DNA of 64,000 nt from Citrus sinensis (lineage: Eukaryota; Streptophyta; Magnoliopsida; Sapindales; Rutaceae), in assembly GCF_022201045.2 (NCBI RefSeq), contig NC_068557.1, positions 30,357,501 to 30,421,500 on the forward strand, in the 5' to 3' direction. Below are positions 37,100-49,074 of this stretch, piece after piece (within the stretch, counting starts at the first letter, position 1; the number at the start of each line of letters is the position of its first letter). Position numbers and translations under genes: made by a program. Below the pieces are notes generated by a model. That model saw only the letters and a list, made by a program, of their open reading frames with translations. It was not told the origin of the DNA and made no database searches.

Positions 37100-37771
37100 A
37101 GTACGCCCATAATTATTACTTATTATAATTATATGTCCCTAAGCAATTCGGAAATCGACGATCTAATATAAGCAAAAGATTAACATGAAATAAATGAAAG
37201 TCAAATGAATCCAAAAAAAAAAAGTGCTTGCAGGGCTAGATGAAGCATCATTATTAATGTTATATATTAAGGGGGAAAAGAAAAAGAAAGTACCACAAAC
37301 AAGAGGGAATCCAAAATCTTGTGATTCACTCCCGTACCAAAAGTTGAAAATCACTTAGCTAATCTAGTGGCGTCGAACATAAATAACATGATAGCGGATG
37401 GGAGACGCAGGGTCCTCAACTTTTAATTGCAACAAGAAACTGAGGATAACAAATGTAACAGGAAATATTAGCTTTAGTCAAAAGACCATGCTGTAAAACC
37501 TTCGTCGTGTAAGCGCTAAAACTTTTCAGCCTTTCACTTTGTGCTGAACCGATAGTTTGGAGCAAGAAACACTGGATTAGCATGACTGGAAGATTTAGGA
37601 TAGTAATTTAAGTAATAACCCGTTTCAAAAAATAAATTATGTAAATGCATCTCTAAGAGAATTATGGAAACATCAACTCATTATATAATTCAATAGATTA
37701 TTACCTACAAGTAGCAGCAGGGCTTCCTTGAAATAAAACTCCAATAGAAATTGCAAAGCAAGGGTAGTTTT
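37100..37771. other. non-coding spacer between kinase fragment and LTR-like element
   Basis: Shared nearly unchanged with 47288-47968 and 62621-63301. Contains an A11-12 run and a purine-rich tract that differs in length between copies. No gene seen. Confidence 0.5.
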
Positions 37772-38297
37772 TGTTAAAGTCAGCACCGAATTGGTGCTTG
37801 ACTTTGACATTTCAAGCACCAAATTCGGTGCTTAGCTGGTGGTGAAAAATTGCTAAATTTTTTGCCATAATTGTTAGCTGTAATTGCTGACTTTTGGCCA
37901 CTATCTTTCCTATAAATAGCAGTGATGAGAGAGAGCTAAATCAACCCAATTGTGAGAAGCATTTATTGTATTTAGAGGGAGAGAGAGTTTAAAGAGATTG
38001 AAATTGTAAAGTTTTTTAGTGATTTAAGTGATTTGAGAAATTAGATGTATTGAAGTTTTGGGTAATGAGATAAAATATTATAATATTTGTAATTATTATT
38101 TCACTATTAAAATATTTTCTTTCTATCTTCACCGGTGGATATATGTTAAAAAATGAACCACGTAAATTTCTAGTATCTTTGTGGGATTATGTTATCTCAT
38201 TATTTATCAATTTCACTTTAATTGCGTATCTGTTTCACCAATCAATTTCCCACCAGTTTAGGATTGTATTCATTTTCTATCAGCATTCCATCAAACA
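37772..38297 (+). mobile_element. solo-LTR-like element, copy A
   Basis: Starts TGTTAAAGTCAGCACC and contains GATAAAATATTATAATATTT, TGAACCACGTAAATTTCT and TTTCACTTTA, the same order of blocks as the LTR with primer-binding site at 14372-14841. The putative end is AAACA at 38297, with no primer-binding site after it. No 5-bp target duplication was recognised, so the ends are approximate. Near its start it has a hairpin (37782-37832). Equivalent copies lie at 47969-48497 and 63302-63827. Confidence 0.45.
37782..37832. repeat. double palindrome at the LTR-like start
   Basis: AGCACCGAATTGGTGCTTGA (37782-37801) and its inverse at 37812-37832 form a 20-bp stem with a 10-nt loop. Each arm is itself a palindrome (AGCACC-5-GGTGCT). 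The structure is preserved in the copies at about 47979-48029 and 63312-63362. Confidence 0.85.
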
Positions 38298-38875
38298 ATT
38301 TGAAGTCTCTACTTCAAAAAATTTCATCAGACGTCAGCAACTAGATACCAGTGTACAGGATCCAAACTTACACATCAGCAAGTCACTCAAAAATAAATAA
38401 ATAAAAATAAAACCAGAATTGAACGATGAAATGACATAAATACTTGACATCCAATCTCAATTCCACAAACTCAAGCAAATGTAGAACAAAACTACTGATA
38501 TAGGGCATAAGTATCAGCAAACCAGATCGAAGAAGCTAGATAAATTAAAAAAATGCAAAAGTCGGATTGAGTTCGAGTGACTTTTTTTTTTTAGAACCCG
38601 AATAACCCGAAATACAGTAGGTTAATCTGACCCCGATCCGAACCCGATTTTGCCCACCCATCTAAAATCTCAGATTTATGAATTTCTTCTTCTCAATTAC
38701 ATAAACTTGAGAAAGATAGTGAATTTATTAGCAAAGTCAAAACATCAGAAGCAGATGATCGGGGCAATAACAGAGTACAAATTCTTTATTCTTAAATTTA
38801 TTTCGACGACTGCATGAGCGTGTAGGAAATTATTTTGATGCCAAATATCGAACATTGGGGCGACTGATCAATTCT
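38298..38875. other. spacer and 3' region of OMT-B
   Basis: Non-coding; from about 38668 it matches the 3' region of OMT-A (from about 33047) and OMT-C (from about 48868), so the duplicated gene block includes the 3' UTR. An 85-codon plus-strand frame (38143-38400) recurs in the third unit but lies in the LTR-like element and is not a gene. Confidence 0.5.
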
Positions 38876-40193
38876 TTACGGATAGACTTCAATGAGGGAC
38901 TTGATACCAAATATCGGAGCAACTTTGTAGTGAGTGAAACCGGCATTCACGAAAAGACTTTCCCATTCTTGCTCAGTTCTCTCTCTTCCACCAACATTAA
39001 AGTTCATCAAAGTGTCAAACAAGAGCTTTGCTTCTGTTAATTCACGGTCATCTTCCTTTTCATTGATTACAATATCGACGATTAATACCTTTCCTCTCTC
39101 GCCATTGCTTGCGATAGCTTCTCTGCATTCCTTCAATAGCTTCAAGCAATCCTCGTCATCAAATAAATGAAAAACCGTCTGCATGCCAATCACCCATTTA
39201 ATAATTAATACCCACCATTACATAAAATTATTTCACGCATATGCATACACCATCTTCCAATGTATATATATATAATATAATGACTATATATATATATATA
39301 TTCAATGAGAGATTTCTGTAGTTCATTAAAGTGCGGGAACGTTAAAAAGTCGTTCCCACATTTTCATAAAGCACAAGAACCCTCATTAGAAGGCGCTCGT
39401 GTGTGTGTTTCTTTTACCTTGAAGAAAAAGGCGTCTGCTGGAGGAATAAACTGAAACATGTCACCCTCTACGTACTTCAAGTTTTCAGTCTGAGGCATGT
39501 CAGTGACAGCATGTGGGAGTTCAAGTACTGTGCACTTGATGCCGGGGAATGCTTCAGATATGATTCTCGCGAATGCACCCGTTCCGCCTCCTACATCAAC
39601 CAGGGAGCGCAACCCTTGAAAGATTGGCTTGCAGTCTTTGACAATCAAGGTTGCCATTTTAGAATCGCTTGCCATTGCTTGGTTGAACCGCTTGGTTAAT
39701 GCAGTGTTCTGGTTCAGATAGTCCCAAAACTTCAACCCGCGGAAAGTTTCCCATAATGTGATATCGTTCCCTTTGAACCACCTACTTAAATGCTGGAATG
39801 AAGAGACATAATCTTGGTCAAGCAATCCAGTAACAAGTGGTGACAAACAGTAGGGCTTATCTTTGATGGCAGGGTCGAAGTAGGCGTGAGGCCATATGCT
39901 TCTTCTTGCTCGTTGTGGTTGTCAACTTCGGTTTTTGAAAACATGCCCATGTGAACTAACAGACTCATGAAATGGAATAGACTACGAGTTTTTGTGGGCT
40001 GAATGTTGAGAGCTGAGGCTAACTCAGACAGAGTGATTGGTCGTCCGTGGCTGTGAATTGCGTCCGCTATGCCTAGCTCAACCGCACATTTGACTGACAT
40101 AGAACTTAAATTCTTAACGATGCCCTTATACAGATGAGCTTGACCTTCAAACAACTCTCTTACAGTTACCCCGTCATTTTCAATGTCACCCAT
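38876..40193 (-). pseudogene. O-methyltransferase OMT-B, one-base frameshift in exon 1
   Basis: Same two-exon structure as OMT-C: exon 1 40193-39418, exon 2 39178-38876 (303 bp, intact). Exon 1 is 776 bp long, one less than the 777 bp of OMT-A and OMT-C. The missing base is near 39868, where OMT-C reads GATGAGCAGG and OMT-B reads GATGGCAGG on the plus strand. After TPTSTL the frame runs out of phase and stops at 39786. Downstream, all family motifs (VDVGGGTGAFARIISEAFPG, HLFDDED, VLIVD, GGRERTEQEW) are preserved without further damage, so the loss is very recent, or the deletion is a sequence or assembly error. If restored it would be a 359-residue enzyme close to OMT-C. Confidence 0.85.
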
Positions 40194-41456
40194 AACTTCA
40201 ATTGTTTTCGTTTACACTTTACCTCCAACTTCTCTCAGCTTATCTTTGGTCTACCATATACGTATGTATATATATTCACTTAAAAATTTCGATTCCTGCA
40301 GCCAATTCGCAATGCGAGTTTGAAAAGTCAAAGTAGTTCAACGTATAATAATTATTAACGGTATACTGTATATACGTAATGCAGGTTTGGATGTCAACAT
40401 AGTGGTACGTATAATAACGATATGTATTCGTAGCGTAAGTTACTGGAAGTCGCACAATGCAAGACAAATGATCTAAACTATTGAGATTATTCTACAGCTT
40501 AAAAGATATACTATTCTAAATAAAAATAAAAAATATGTAAGAAATATGATTTTTAAATAATATTAACAAAATACTATAAATATTATAAATTTTTTATCAT
40601 ACAAGTGATAAGTCAAATTAATTTAACTTTCAAATCTGAAGTGAAAAATGTTGTATCACAATATGAGATAAATGAGGATGAGGAAAATCCCATACCACAC
40701 ACTAGGAAAGCAAAATGAAAGAAATGAGAAAAAGTACCACTAAATAGAGTCAAAATTGGACCATACACCCTTCTAACAAGATAACTTACTTTATTCAGCG
40801 AAATAATACTATTTACTTAAACTTGTTTATGGTCGTTCTTGTAGTGTTAATAACTTATACATGGAATTTTCTTTTTTTCAAATTCTTGAATGATGAGACT
40901 ACTTCCATTCTAAAATATACTCTAACGCCATATTTTAAGATAATTTTATATTACAAAATAATCTTACTGTAAATAATTATTATTTAAGACGATTTAATTT
41001 TTTAAATAAAGTACTGTTTGCTTCTAACACGCACGGGATGTACCTTTTCTTCTTTAACATCATTTTCTTAGTCACTTCCACAAACCATGCCAAAATGAGA
41101 GCCTGCAACAGTTGGTCGTTTTCATTGACTTTCTTCTATTTCATTCAATTATTTGCTCTTTGTATTTCTAGATTTGTATTTCATCCTATACTTTTCTATT
41201 TTTGGTTTATCCGTAAATGTTTTTGTTAAATTAGTCGTTGTGAATGTGTACAAGATTTTTTTTAGAAGAACAATGATGAATTGTTGAAGAAGAAAATGAT
41301 GAAGTGACTAAGGGGGTTTAAGGACTATTTTGGCATTAGTGAAAGTGTGTTTAAAAACTTGTTGAAAATGAATGAGTAAATAAAAGAGTGTTCATAATAT
41401 ATTTTAACATGCAAATAATTCCACCATGCTCAAAATGTTTTAGGTAATTTTAGCCA
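40194..41456. other. OMT-B upstream region
   Basis: Holds the TATA box (40267-40274) and the conserved ACGGTATACTGTATATACG block near 40359. It is homologous to the OMT-A upstream region at lower identity and to the OMT-C upstream region at high identity. A 63-codon frame at 41038-41229, repeated at 52588-52803 with changes, lacks any recognisable domain. Confidence 0.5.
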
Positions 41457-41467
41457 TTGAATTTGAT

Positions 41468-41801
41468 TTTTTTTTTAATTATACGAGACTATTACTTAGA
41501 TTACAATTCATATTATATGAGATTATTATTGATATTTATAATCAAATAACTATTAGAACTAATTCACAGTAAATCTTATGAAGCACTGCACAACTGCACA
41601 TATTAATTTATATTAAATCTTCTGAAACATTTTCAAAAATTTTACTCTCACTAATATTTGAAGGATGTCTACTCCACTTACATTTCGCAAAGGAGAAAAT
41701 TGTTTCCACTCAATTATACAATATAATTGAGGAAGGAATTACCCCTACAATACTTTTGTGGGGATTCGAATTGTTGCCCTCACATTGCTCAGCCTTGGTT
41801 G
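41468..41801 (-). mobile_element. tRNA-derived SINE, distal member of a pair
   Basis: Minus-strand element of 334 bp ending in a poly-A tail (T run at 41468-41476 on the plus strand). It is flanked by TTGAATTTGAT (41457-41467) and TTGATCTTGAT (41802-41812), an 11-bp target duplication with two mismatches. Near its 5' end it has a B-box-like AATTCGAATCC, and its body shares TTGCGAAATG, AGTGGAGTAGA and ACATCCTTCA with the neighbouring SINE. The OMT-A upstream region keeps the empty site near 35913-35932. Confidence 0.6.
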
Positions 41802-41814
41802 TTGATCTTGATAT

Positions 41815-42161
41815 ATATATATTTTTAATACCGATTACACATCAGATTACTGTATTACACAAATATTTACAACTGCTATTAGAGTAGACATTACACTGAT
41901 ATTTACAATCAGATATATAACTGGAACTTACATTATTACATTAATTCTATGAAATACATGCCTAGACATATGGATCTCAGAGATGAGGGATGTCTCTACT
42001 CCACTCGCATTTCGCAAGGGAGAAAGACTTACAAATTAACTCCACATAATTTTTTTGCTTAATTGAGAGAGGTTGAACCTATGAAGACTCGAACCACTAC
42101 CCTCATAGTCATTCTTAACTTTAAGAGTGGTGGTTCACCATTAGACTAAAGCCCAAGGGGC
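41815..42161 (-). mobile_element. tRNA-derived SINE, proximal member of the pair
   Basis: Minus-strand element of 347 bp whose head carries a pol III A box (TAGTCTAATGG, 42138-42148) and B box (GGTTCGAGTCT, 42085-42095), the layout of a tRNA gene. The body has CTTTCTCCCTTGCGAAATGC and GTGGAGTAGAGACATCCC. Short GATAT repeats flank it (41810-41814 and 42162-42166). It inserted next to, and in the same orientation as, the SINE at 41468-41801. No protein is encoded. Confidence 0.6.
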
Positions 42162-42394
42162 GATATTTGAAAAGTCATAAAGTGATAGAAAGAATTGTTC
42201 GGCTCAATAGCTCTTAGCTCACCGAACATCAAACCCTAAACGAAGACAAAATTGAAATTAATTGGCACAAAAACAAGGCAGCTAAATTAGTCGCTACTCC
42301 AAACAATGACAAAATTCAAAAAAGTACAAAATACAGTATGCGGTTTCAAGAACGATTTATCAAGTTGTCTGTCGTATTGATATTGTTCAATTTA

Positions 42395-43330
42395 TGGATA
42401 GACTTCAATAAGGGATGGCAAACCAAATAAGGGTGTTATCTTGTAGTGATAAAAATGCACTTCAAAGAAAAGACTTTCCCACTCTTTCTCAGTTCTTTCT
42501 CTTCCGATAACAACATGTCAAAGAAGAGCTTTGCTTTAGTTAATTCATGTTCATCTTTTTTTTTTTTTTCATTGATCATGATATCTATTATTGTGACTTT
42601 TCCTCCATCTATATTGCTTGCAATGGTTTCTCTACACCTCTTTTACATCTTATCACTATATTTATCATCGAAAATATGAAAACCAGCTACCAAACATTAG
42701 AAAAACTGGAGCATAACATAATATCTTTAATGCATAAACATAAAAAGTAATCCACATATATTAAGATAAATAGTATTCTTTGAGTAAGAAGGCAGAGTAT
42801 ACCTCAAATAGATAGGTGTCGTCTAGAGGGAAACATATCACCTCCAACAAAATTTAAATTGTTATTTTCTGGCACGTTAGCAACAACATGTGGGAGGTCA
42901 AATACCGTGCATTTCATGTAAGGAAATTCCTCGAATATCATCCTGGGATTCCTGGCAAATGATCCGGCACAACCCCCACAAACGAATGCACTTATTCAAA
43001 AATTGGCTTGCAGTCTTAACAACCAAGTTTCCCATTTTAGAATCAATAGCCAATGCTTGACTAGAAAGTTTGTTAAATTCACAGTTTTTTTTAACCATAA
43101 TCACAAAGGTTTAATCCATAAGCTCTTTCAAATGGTGTAAACTCATTTCCTAAAAACCAACCTCCTAAAAATTATCATGGAATTGTCAAAGTAGGGTCAA
43201 GCATTGGCATGATAAAGGGTGAGAAAGAGTTGGGCTTGTTTTTGTGGACAAGAGATGACAAAATGTGTACTGTTCGTTATAACCATGAAAGTGTAGAAAC
43301 TGAAGCTGGCAGCTAAGACTCAGTGATTTT
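42395..43330 (-). pseudogene. decayed O-methyltransferase OMT-E
   Basis: Exon 2 remains are at about 42395-42690; read on the minus strand they include a form of VFHIFDDK at the catalytic histidine and a C-terminal YP-like end. Exon 1 remains are at about 42800-43260, with recognisable pieces of the LPHVVANVPENNNL and KDCKPIFE-type segments. Stops, frameshifts and an AT-rich expansion break both exons, and the N-terminal dimerisation part is missing or unrecognisable. It is older than the OMT-B lesion. Confidence 0.7.
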
Positions 43331-43962
43331 TTATTTGTATTGAGTACGCACGATTTGAGTCATTGATCGAGTTCAATGTTACTTCCAAATTCGGGCAAAC
43401 AATAGAAAAATTGAAAATAATGGCCCATTTAGACATCTAGTTGAAGTTTGGTTCAAATTGCAACAAAAGATCATGTTCATTGAAAGAAAAATATGCACCG
43501 AGATATTATATGTAAATGGGTAGCTTCACCCATAATGCTCAAGCTGCAGCTTCAAATAAACCAAGTTTGTGATGTTAATGACAAGTTATTTCAAAACAAC
43601 CGTCGGTTGCTTATCTCTCCATCGTGTTCCAAGATGGTTATTTAACTTGTTTATATGCAGTTTTAAGTATTTGACAAATTATGGAATTTTTTTTTTTACG
43701 TGATAAAGATTATTAATATAATCATTAATTGGCCGTTAGTAAAGAGTAAAATCTTGGTCAGTCATGGATTTATTGGTTAGGGTTAAATTAAATTATAACA
43801 GATGATTGCGCGGATATCGGATATGCAAGAAAAGGGAAAATTAGGAGAGGATCAAGGTGAACGGATATGCAACCAAAATGGGTAGCTTCACCCATAATTA
43901 ATGCTCTCCAAAGGATTAATTATTTAATATATAATATGTAAATAATATATATTACATATTAT
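43331..43962. other. spacer ending unit 1
   Basis: AT-rich sequence without a recognisable gene. The phrase ATGGGTAGCTTCACCCATAAT occurs twice (near 43516 and 43879), flanking about 360 bp. At 43963 the sequence switches abruptly to a copy of the OMT-A upstream region, marking the duplication junction. Confidence 0.5.
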
Positions 43963-44236
43963 TTAATAGCGGTATACTGTATATCCGCAATGCGGGTCAA
44001 CATAGTAATCCATATAATAACAATATGTATTCGTACTGAGAGTTACTAGAAGTTGTACAATGTAGGAAAATTGATCTTAAGGCACTGTTGAGGTTGTGTA
44101 GCTTAAAACTGATGGTTATTGATTAAAAAAAATATTATATTTATAAATAAAAATAAATAATATGTAATAAATATGATTTCTAAATAATAATCTTAAGAAA
44201 TACTAAAGATATTATAGATTTTTTATTATATAAGTG

Positions 44237-45226
44237 TAGGGATGGCAATGGGGCAGATATGGGTTGGATCTACTTTGCTCCAAATCCAAATTTATAATAA
44301 AAATAAAGATCCGTATCTGCTCCAAATCCGTCATGAATCCATATTTTTCGCTCCATATCCAGATCCAAAAAAGAAATAAATATATATATCTGCTCCAAAT
44401 CCGAAAAAAAAAAAATAAAATCCAAATCTGCTCTAGTCCGTCATGAATTCTAAAATTCAATAATAAAAAAGTAATAATTTTTTAGATTGAAAATTGAAGG
44501 CTAAAATGTATTGATAACAAATTAATTATATATTTTTTCTCAAAAATATAATAAATATTGTAGCTTATACTTTTACACCAAAACAACAAATAAGAAAGAT
44601 AATAAAATATCATTCCGAAGTAATTGCATGAGTAAGATCAATCTAATATTCTATTGTCTCCTTCATCATTCTAATATCCATGATACACCTACCCTTATTC
44701 CTACAACATTAGATAATGAGATATAAATTAAATATGATTTATATTCAGTCCTTTATTATTTTTATTATGACCATATTTGACTAAATATATGAATAACTAT
44801 ATTCCTTAAAAATTATTTGGCCAATATAATAAAATAAATTGCCAGATTATATTACTTGGCTTCCAATTTGAATATTACATGTACATGCTTTGGGGCTGGT
44901 TGACCTTTAAATTTACAAAACTAACTTTTAAATTTTAAGAGTTTAAATGCATGGTAAATACTACTAGTATGCTATGAATAAAATTTATTATCATTATAAT
45001 TCCACAATTGTTAAGAAACTTTTAAAATAAAATAAAATTAAAAGATGAGTGGATATGGATATGGATTTAGATATTAAGATAGATCCATATCTGCTCCAGA
45101 TCCGTCTTAGATTCGCACATCGATATCCAAATCCGATCCAAATCCATTTTAAACCGATCCAAATCCAATCCGATTGGATTTGGATCACTTGGATCTTGGA
45201 TCAGATCCAATCCATTGCCATCCCTA
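44237..45226. mobile_element. non-autonomous hAT element, 990 bp, with 8-bp target duplication
   Basis: Left end TAGGGATGGCAATGGGGC; reverse-complemented right end TAGGGATGGCAATGGATTGG. It is flanked by TATAAGTG on both sides (44229-44236 and 45227-45234). Units 1 and 3 have the uninterrupted TTATATAAGTGGTGAATT at the matching place, so insertion happened after the duplication. Subterminal repeats of the GGATTTGGAT/GGATATGGAT type fill both ends. No transposase; the Ile/Lys-rich frames inside are repeat-driven. Confidence 0.93.
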
Positions 45227-45234
45227 TATAAGTG

Positions 45235-47032
45235 GTGAATTAAATTAATATAAATTTGAAATCATATCAATTAATATTTACTAAATATTTTAGTGTTGTA
45301 ATTTAAAAATTACAACTAATGTCAAGTAAGGCCCAAGTAAAAAATATTGTATCTCACGAAAGGAACATGAGATAAATAAGGAAAATACTAAACCACACGC
45401 TAGGAAAAGCAAAATGAAAGATATGAGAAAAATACCAGTAAATAGAGTCAAAATTGTACCATACACCCTCAAACAAGATAATTTATTTTGTTCACCGAAA
45501 TGGGGTATACTTAAACTTGTTTATGGTTGCTCTTGTGGTGTTAATAGCTTATGCACGAAAATTTGTTTTTTTTTTTTTTAATTCTTGAATGACAAGAGTA
45601 CTTGCATTCTAAAATATACTCTTAAAATATACTCTAACACCATATTTTAATATAATTTTATATTATAAAATAATCTTACTGAAAATAATTATTATTTAAG
45701 ACAATTTATTTTTTTAAATAAAGTACTGTTTACTTTTAACACTCGCGGGATCTACCGTTTCTTCTTGAACATCATTTTCTTACTCACTTGAAACAATTAA
45801 TCTATGCCAAAATGAGTCCATGCCACAATTGGTCGTTTTTATTGATTTTCTTCTATTTGCTCTTTCTATTTCATGAATTTGTAATAGATTATTTTAGAAG
45901 AAAATGATGAATTATTGAAGAAGAACATGCTAAAGTGACTAGGGGGATTTGATTATATTAAGGACTATTTTTGGGATTAGTGAAAGTATGTTTAAAAACT
46001 TCTTCAAAATGGTGAGCCAATAACAGTGTGTTCACAATATATTTTAAGATGCAAATAATTTTCCTATGCTTAAAATATTTTAGGTAATTATGTCCATTGA
46101 TCTTGATATTTGAAAAGTCATAAAAGGGACAAAAAAAATTGCTTGGCTCAATAGCTCATAAGAGTGGGCATGAGTTGACCAGTTGGATAGAGTTTGTGAA
46201 AATCCAACTCAACTGTTGAATAGGTTGAGATAAAATCAATCTAACCCAACTAAATAAATATATTTAACTCAATCCAATCTAACCCTTAAATCGTAAGGTT
46301 GGGTTCGGTTGGGCTGGTTTGATCGGGTTCTGAGCCATATTAAAATTAAAAGCTAAATAAAGAAAAAGACATGAAATTTGAAATGGAACTTCTTAAAATT
46401 AAACATAAATCTATCATGACATGAAAATTTATTCACTATTTAGTGTTCGATAAAGAAAGCTAAAAGACCAACTATCTTATTAAAATCAAATTAAAAAAAT
46501 TTCAACAATGAGCTTCGAGACTTTATTCTCGTTTCCCGCGTCTTTTTTTCAAATTTCAAATCCAGACCTTTTAGATAATTAGTTAGCATCGTATCCCATA
46601 ACAAAATGAAGTGATATATAATTATGTACCATTAAGTATTTACTAAAAAATAACTATAAACTGAAACTAACTTACTTTCAAAATTAAACTTATAAGATAA
46701 TATATTTACTTATATGAGAGCGTGATTTTAATTTTGCAATTAGAAAATAGAGTAGTATATATGAGAATGAAATTGTCTCTCTTATATAATAATAAAAAGA
46801 GTTAAAAATTAGATTAACCGTTTAGGTCTTTGGTACCATATTTTTATTATTATTTATATGAATTGGGTTGAGTTAGGTGGGTTCATCGTTATTGATCCAA
46901 CCCTAACTCAATTATTAATTGGGTTCAAAAAAATTAATCCAATTAACCCACAATAATCATTTTTCTTAATTAGTTTAAATTCTGTTTCGGATGCCTAAAA
47001 GTTCGACTTTTCAATAAGAATCGAAAGAGTAA
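45235..47032. other. unit 2 copy of OMT upstream and spacer DNA
   Basis: Non-coding; nearly identical to about 35044-36844, including the hAT-like relic (about 46163-46957). No gene. Confidence 0.6.
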
Positions 47033-47287
47033 ATTAAAAAGAAACACCTGCCATTCTTCAATTTCTTAATAGCAACCACCTCAGTACATTATCCCAAAAC
47101 CACCTTCACCCAACAAAATATCAGGCTTGAAGTTCTTGGTTGCAGACTTCAAATCCAAAAAATTGAACACCTTGAGATTTCGTATCTCCAAAATCTGTCC
47201 ATTTGAACGTGCCTCAACACCAACTTCACTGATAGCTTCTGAGAATTGACTTTTGCCCGCAAAGCTGCTAGTTGCTAAGATCTCCAT
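47033..47287 (-). pseudogene. receptor-like cytoplasmic kinase fragment, copy C
   Basis: Near-identical to the fragment at 36845-37099, with Val for Ile in EVGVEARSNG. It has the same stop after GEGGFGIMY and the same shifted EVVAIKKLKNG, so the lesion predates the duplication. Confidence 0.75.
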
Positions 47288-47968
47288 AGTACGCCCATAA
47301 TTATTACTTATTATAATTATATGTCCCTAAGCAATTCGGAAATCGACGATCTAATATAAGCAAAAGATTAACATGAAATAAATGAAAGTCAAATGAATCC
47401 AAAAAAAAAAAAGTGCTTGCAGGGCTAGATGAAGCATCATTATTAATGTTATATATTAAGGGGGAAAAGAAAAAAAGAAAAAGAAAGTACCACAAACAAG
47501 AGGGAATCCAAAATCTTGTGATTCACTCCCGTACCAAAAGTTGAAAATCACTTAGCTAATCTGGTGGCGTCGAACATAAATAACATGATAGCGGATGGGA
47601 GACGCAGGGTCCTCAACTTTTAATTGCAACAAGAAACTGAGGATAACAAATGTAACAGGAAATATTAGCTTTAGTCAAAAGACCATGCTGTAAAACCTTC
47701 GTCGTGTAAGCGCTAAAAATTTTCAGCCTTTCACTTTGTGCTGAACCGATAGTTTGGAGCAAGAAACACTGGATTAGCATGACTGGAAGATTTAGGATAG
47801 TAATTTAAGTAATAACCCGTTTCAAAAAATAAATTATGTAAATGCATCTCTAAGAGAATTATGGAAACATCAACTCATTATATAATTCAATAGATTATTA
47901 CCTACAAGTAGCAGCAGGGCTTCCTTGAAATAAAACTCCAATAGAAATTGCAAAGCAAGGGTAGTTTT

Positions 47969-48497
47969 TGTTAAAGTCAGCACCGAATTGGTGCTTGACT
48001 TTGACATTTCAAGCACCAAATTCGGTGCTTAGCTGGTGGTGAAAAATTGCTAAATTTTTTGCCATAATTGTTAGCTGTAATGCTTGAATTTTTGAGCTGT
48101 AATTGCTGACTTTTGGCCATTATCTTTCCTAGAGTGCTGAGAGAGAGCTAAATTATCCCAATTTTGAGAAGCATTTATTGTATTTAGAGAGAGAGTTTAA
48201 AGAGATTGAAATTATAAAGTTCTTTAGTGATTAAGTGATTTGAAAGATTGGGTGTATTGGGGTTGTGAATCAAAATATTACAATATTTGTAACCCTCATT
48301 TCACAAGTAAAATATTTTTCTTCTATTTTCGCCTGTAGATGTAGGTTAAAAACTGAACCATGTAAATTTCTGGTATCCTTGTGGGATTTTGTTGTCTCAT
48401 TATTTCTCAATTTCACTTTAATTACGCGTTTGCTTCACCAATCAAGTTTCTATCAGATTTGGATTGTATTCATTTTTTATCGGCATTCCATCAAACA
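47969..48497 (+). mobile_element. solo-LTR-like element, copy C
   Basis: Copy of 37772-38297 with more substitutions and a small insertion (GCTTGAATTTTTGAGCTGTAA near 48081). It keeps the start TGTTAAAGTC, the double palindrome and the AACCATGTAAATTTCT block. Confidence 0.45.
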
Positions 48498-49074
48498 ATT
48501 TGAAGTCTCTACTTCGAAAAATTTCATCAGACATTAGCAATTAGGTACCAATGTACAGGATCCAAACTTATGCATCAGCAGGTCACTCAAAAATAAATAA
48601 ATAAAAATAAAACTAGAATTGAACGATGAAATGACATAAATACTTGACATCCAATCTGAATTCCACAAACTCAAGCAAATATAGAACGAAACTACTGATA
48701 TAGGGCATAAGTTTCAGCAAACCAGATCAAAGAAGCTAGATAAATTAAAAAAATCCAAAAGTCGGATTGAGTTCGAGTGACTCTTTTCTTTAAAACCAGA
48801 TTAACCCGAAATATGGTAGGTTAATCTGAACCCGATCCGAACCTGATTTTGCCCACGCCATCTAAAATCTTAGATTTATAAATTTCTTCTTCTCAATTAC
48901 ATAAACTTGAGAAAGATACTGAATTTATTAGCGAAATCAAAACATCAGAAGCAGATATTCGGAGCAATAACAGAGTACAAATCCTTTGTTCCTAAATTTA
49001 TTTCGACGATTGCATGAGCGTGTAGGAAATTATTTGCTGCCAAATATCGAACACTGGGGCGACTAATCAATTCT
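48498..49074. other. spacer and 3' region of OMT-C
   Basis: Non-coding; matches 38298-38875. No independent gene seen. Confidence 0.5.

Larger units (their letters stand above)
34773..43962. repeat. tandem segmental duplication, unit 1
   Basis: This unit holds the upstream region of OMT-A, a kinase pseudogene, a solo-LTR-like element, OMT-B with its own upstream region, a SINE pair and a decayed OMT. Its part 34773-42555 (about 7.8 kb) is matched, near-identically over long stretches, by 43963-54092 (about 10.1 kb); the length difference is accounted for by three insertions in unit 2 (990, 1294 and 47 bp plus target duplications). The sequence 42556-43962 has no counterpart in unit 2. Confidence 0.9.

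Noticed and set aside
38143..38400. 85-codon plus-strand frame, repeated at 63673-63930 and partly at 48265-48537
   Set aside because: It lies inside the solo-LTR-like element and its flank, and the frame is not kept in the unit 2 copy.
42085..42148. Possible tRNA gene (A and B boxes on the minus strand)
   Set aside because: No cloverleaf acceptor or anticodon stem forms; the boxes belong to the head of a SINE with an unrelated body and tail.
44212..45231. Ile/Trp-rich frames within the 990-bp hAT element
   Set aside because: They derive from GGATATGGAT-type subterminal repeats and do not resemble a transposase.
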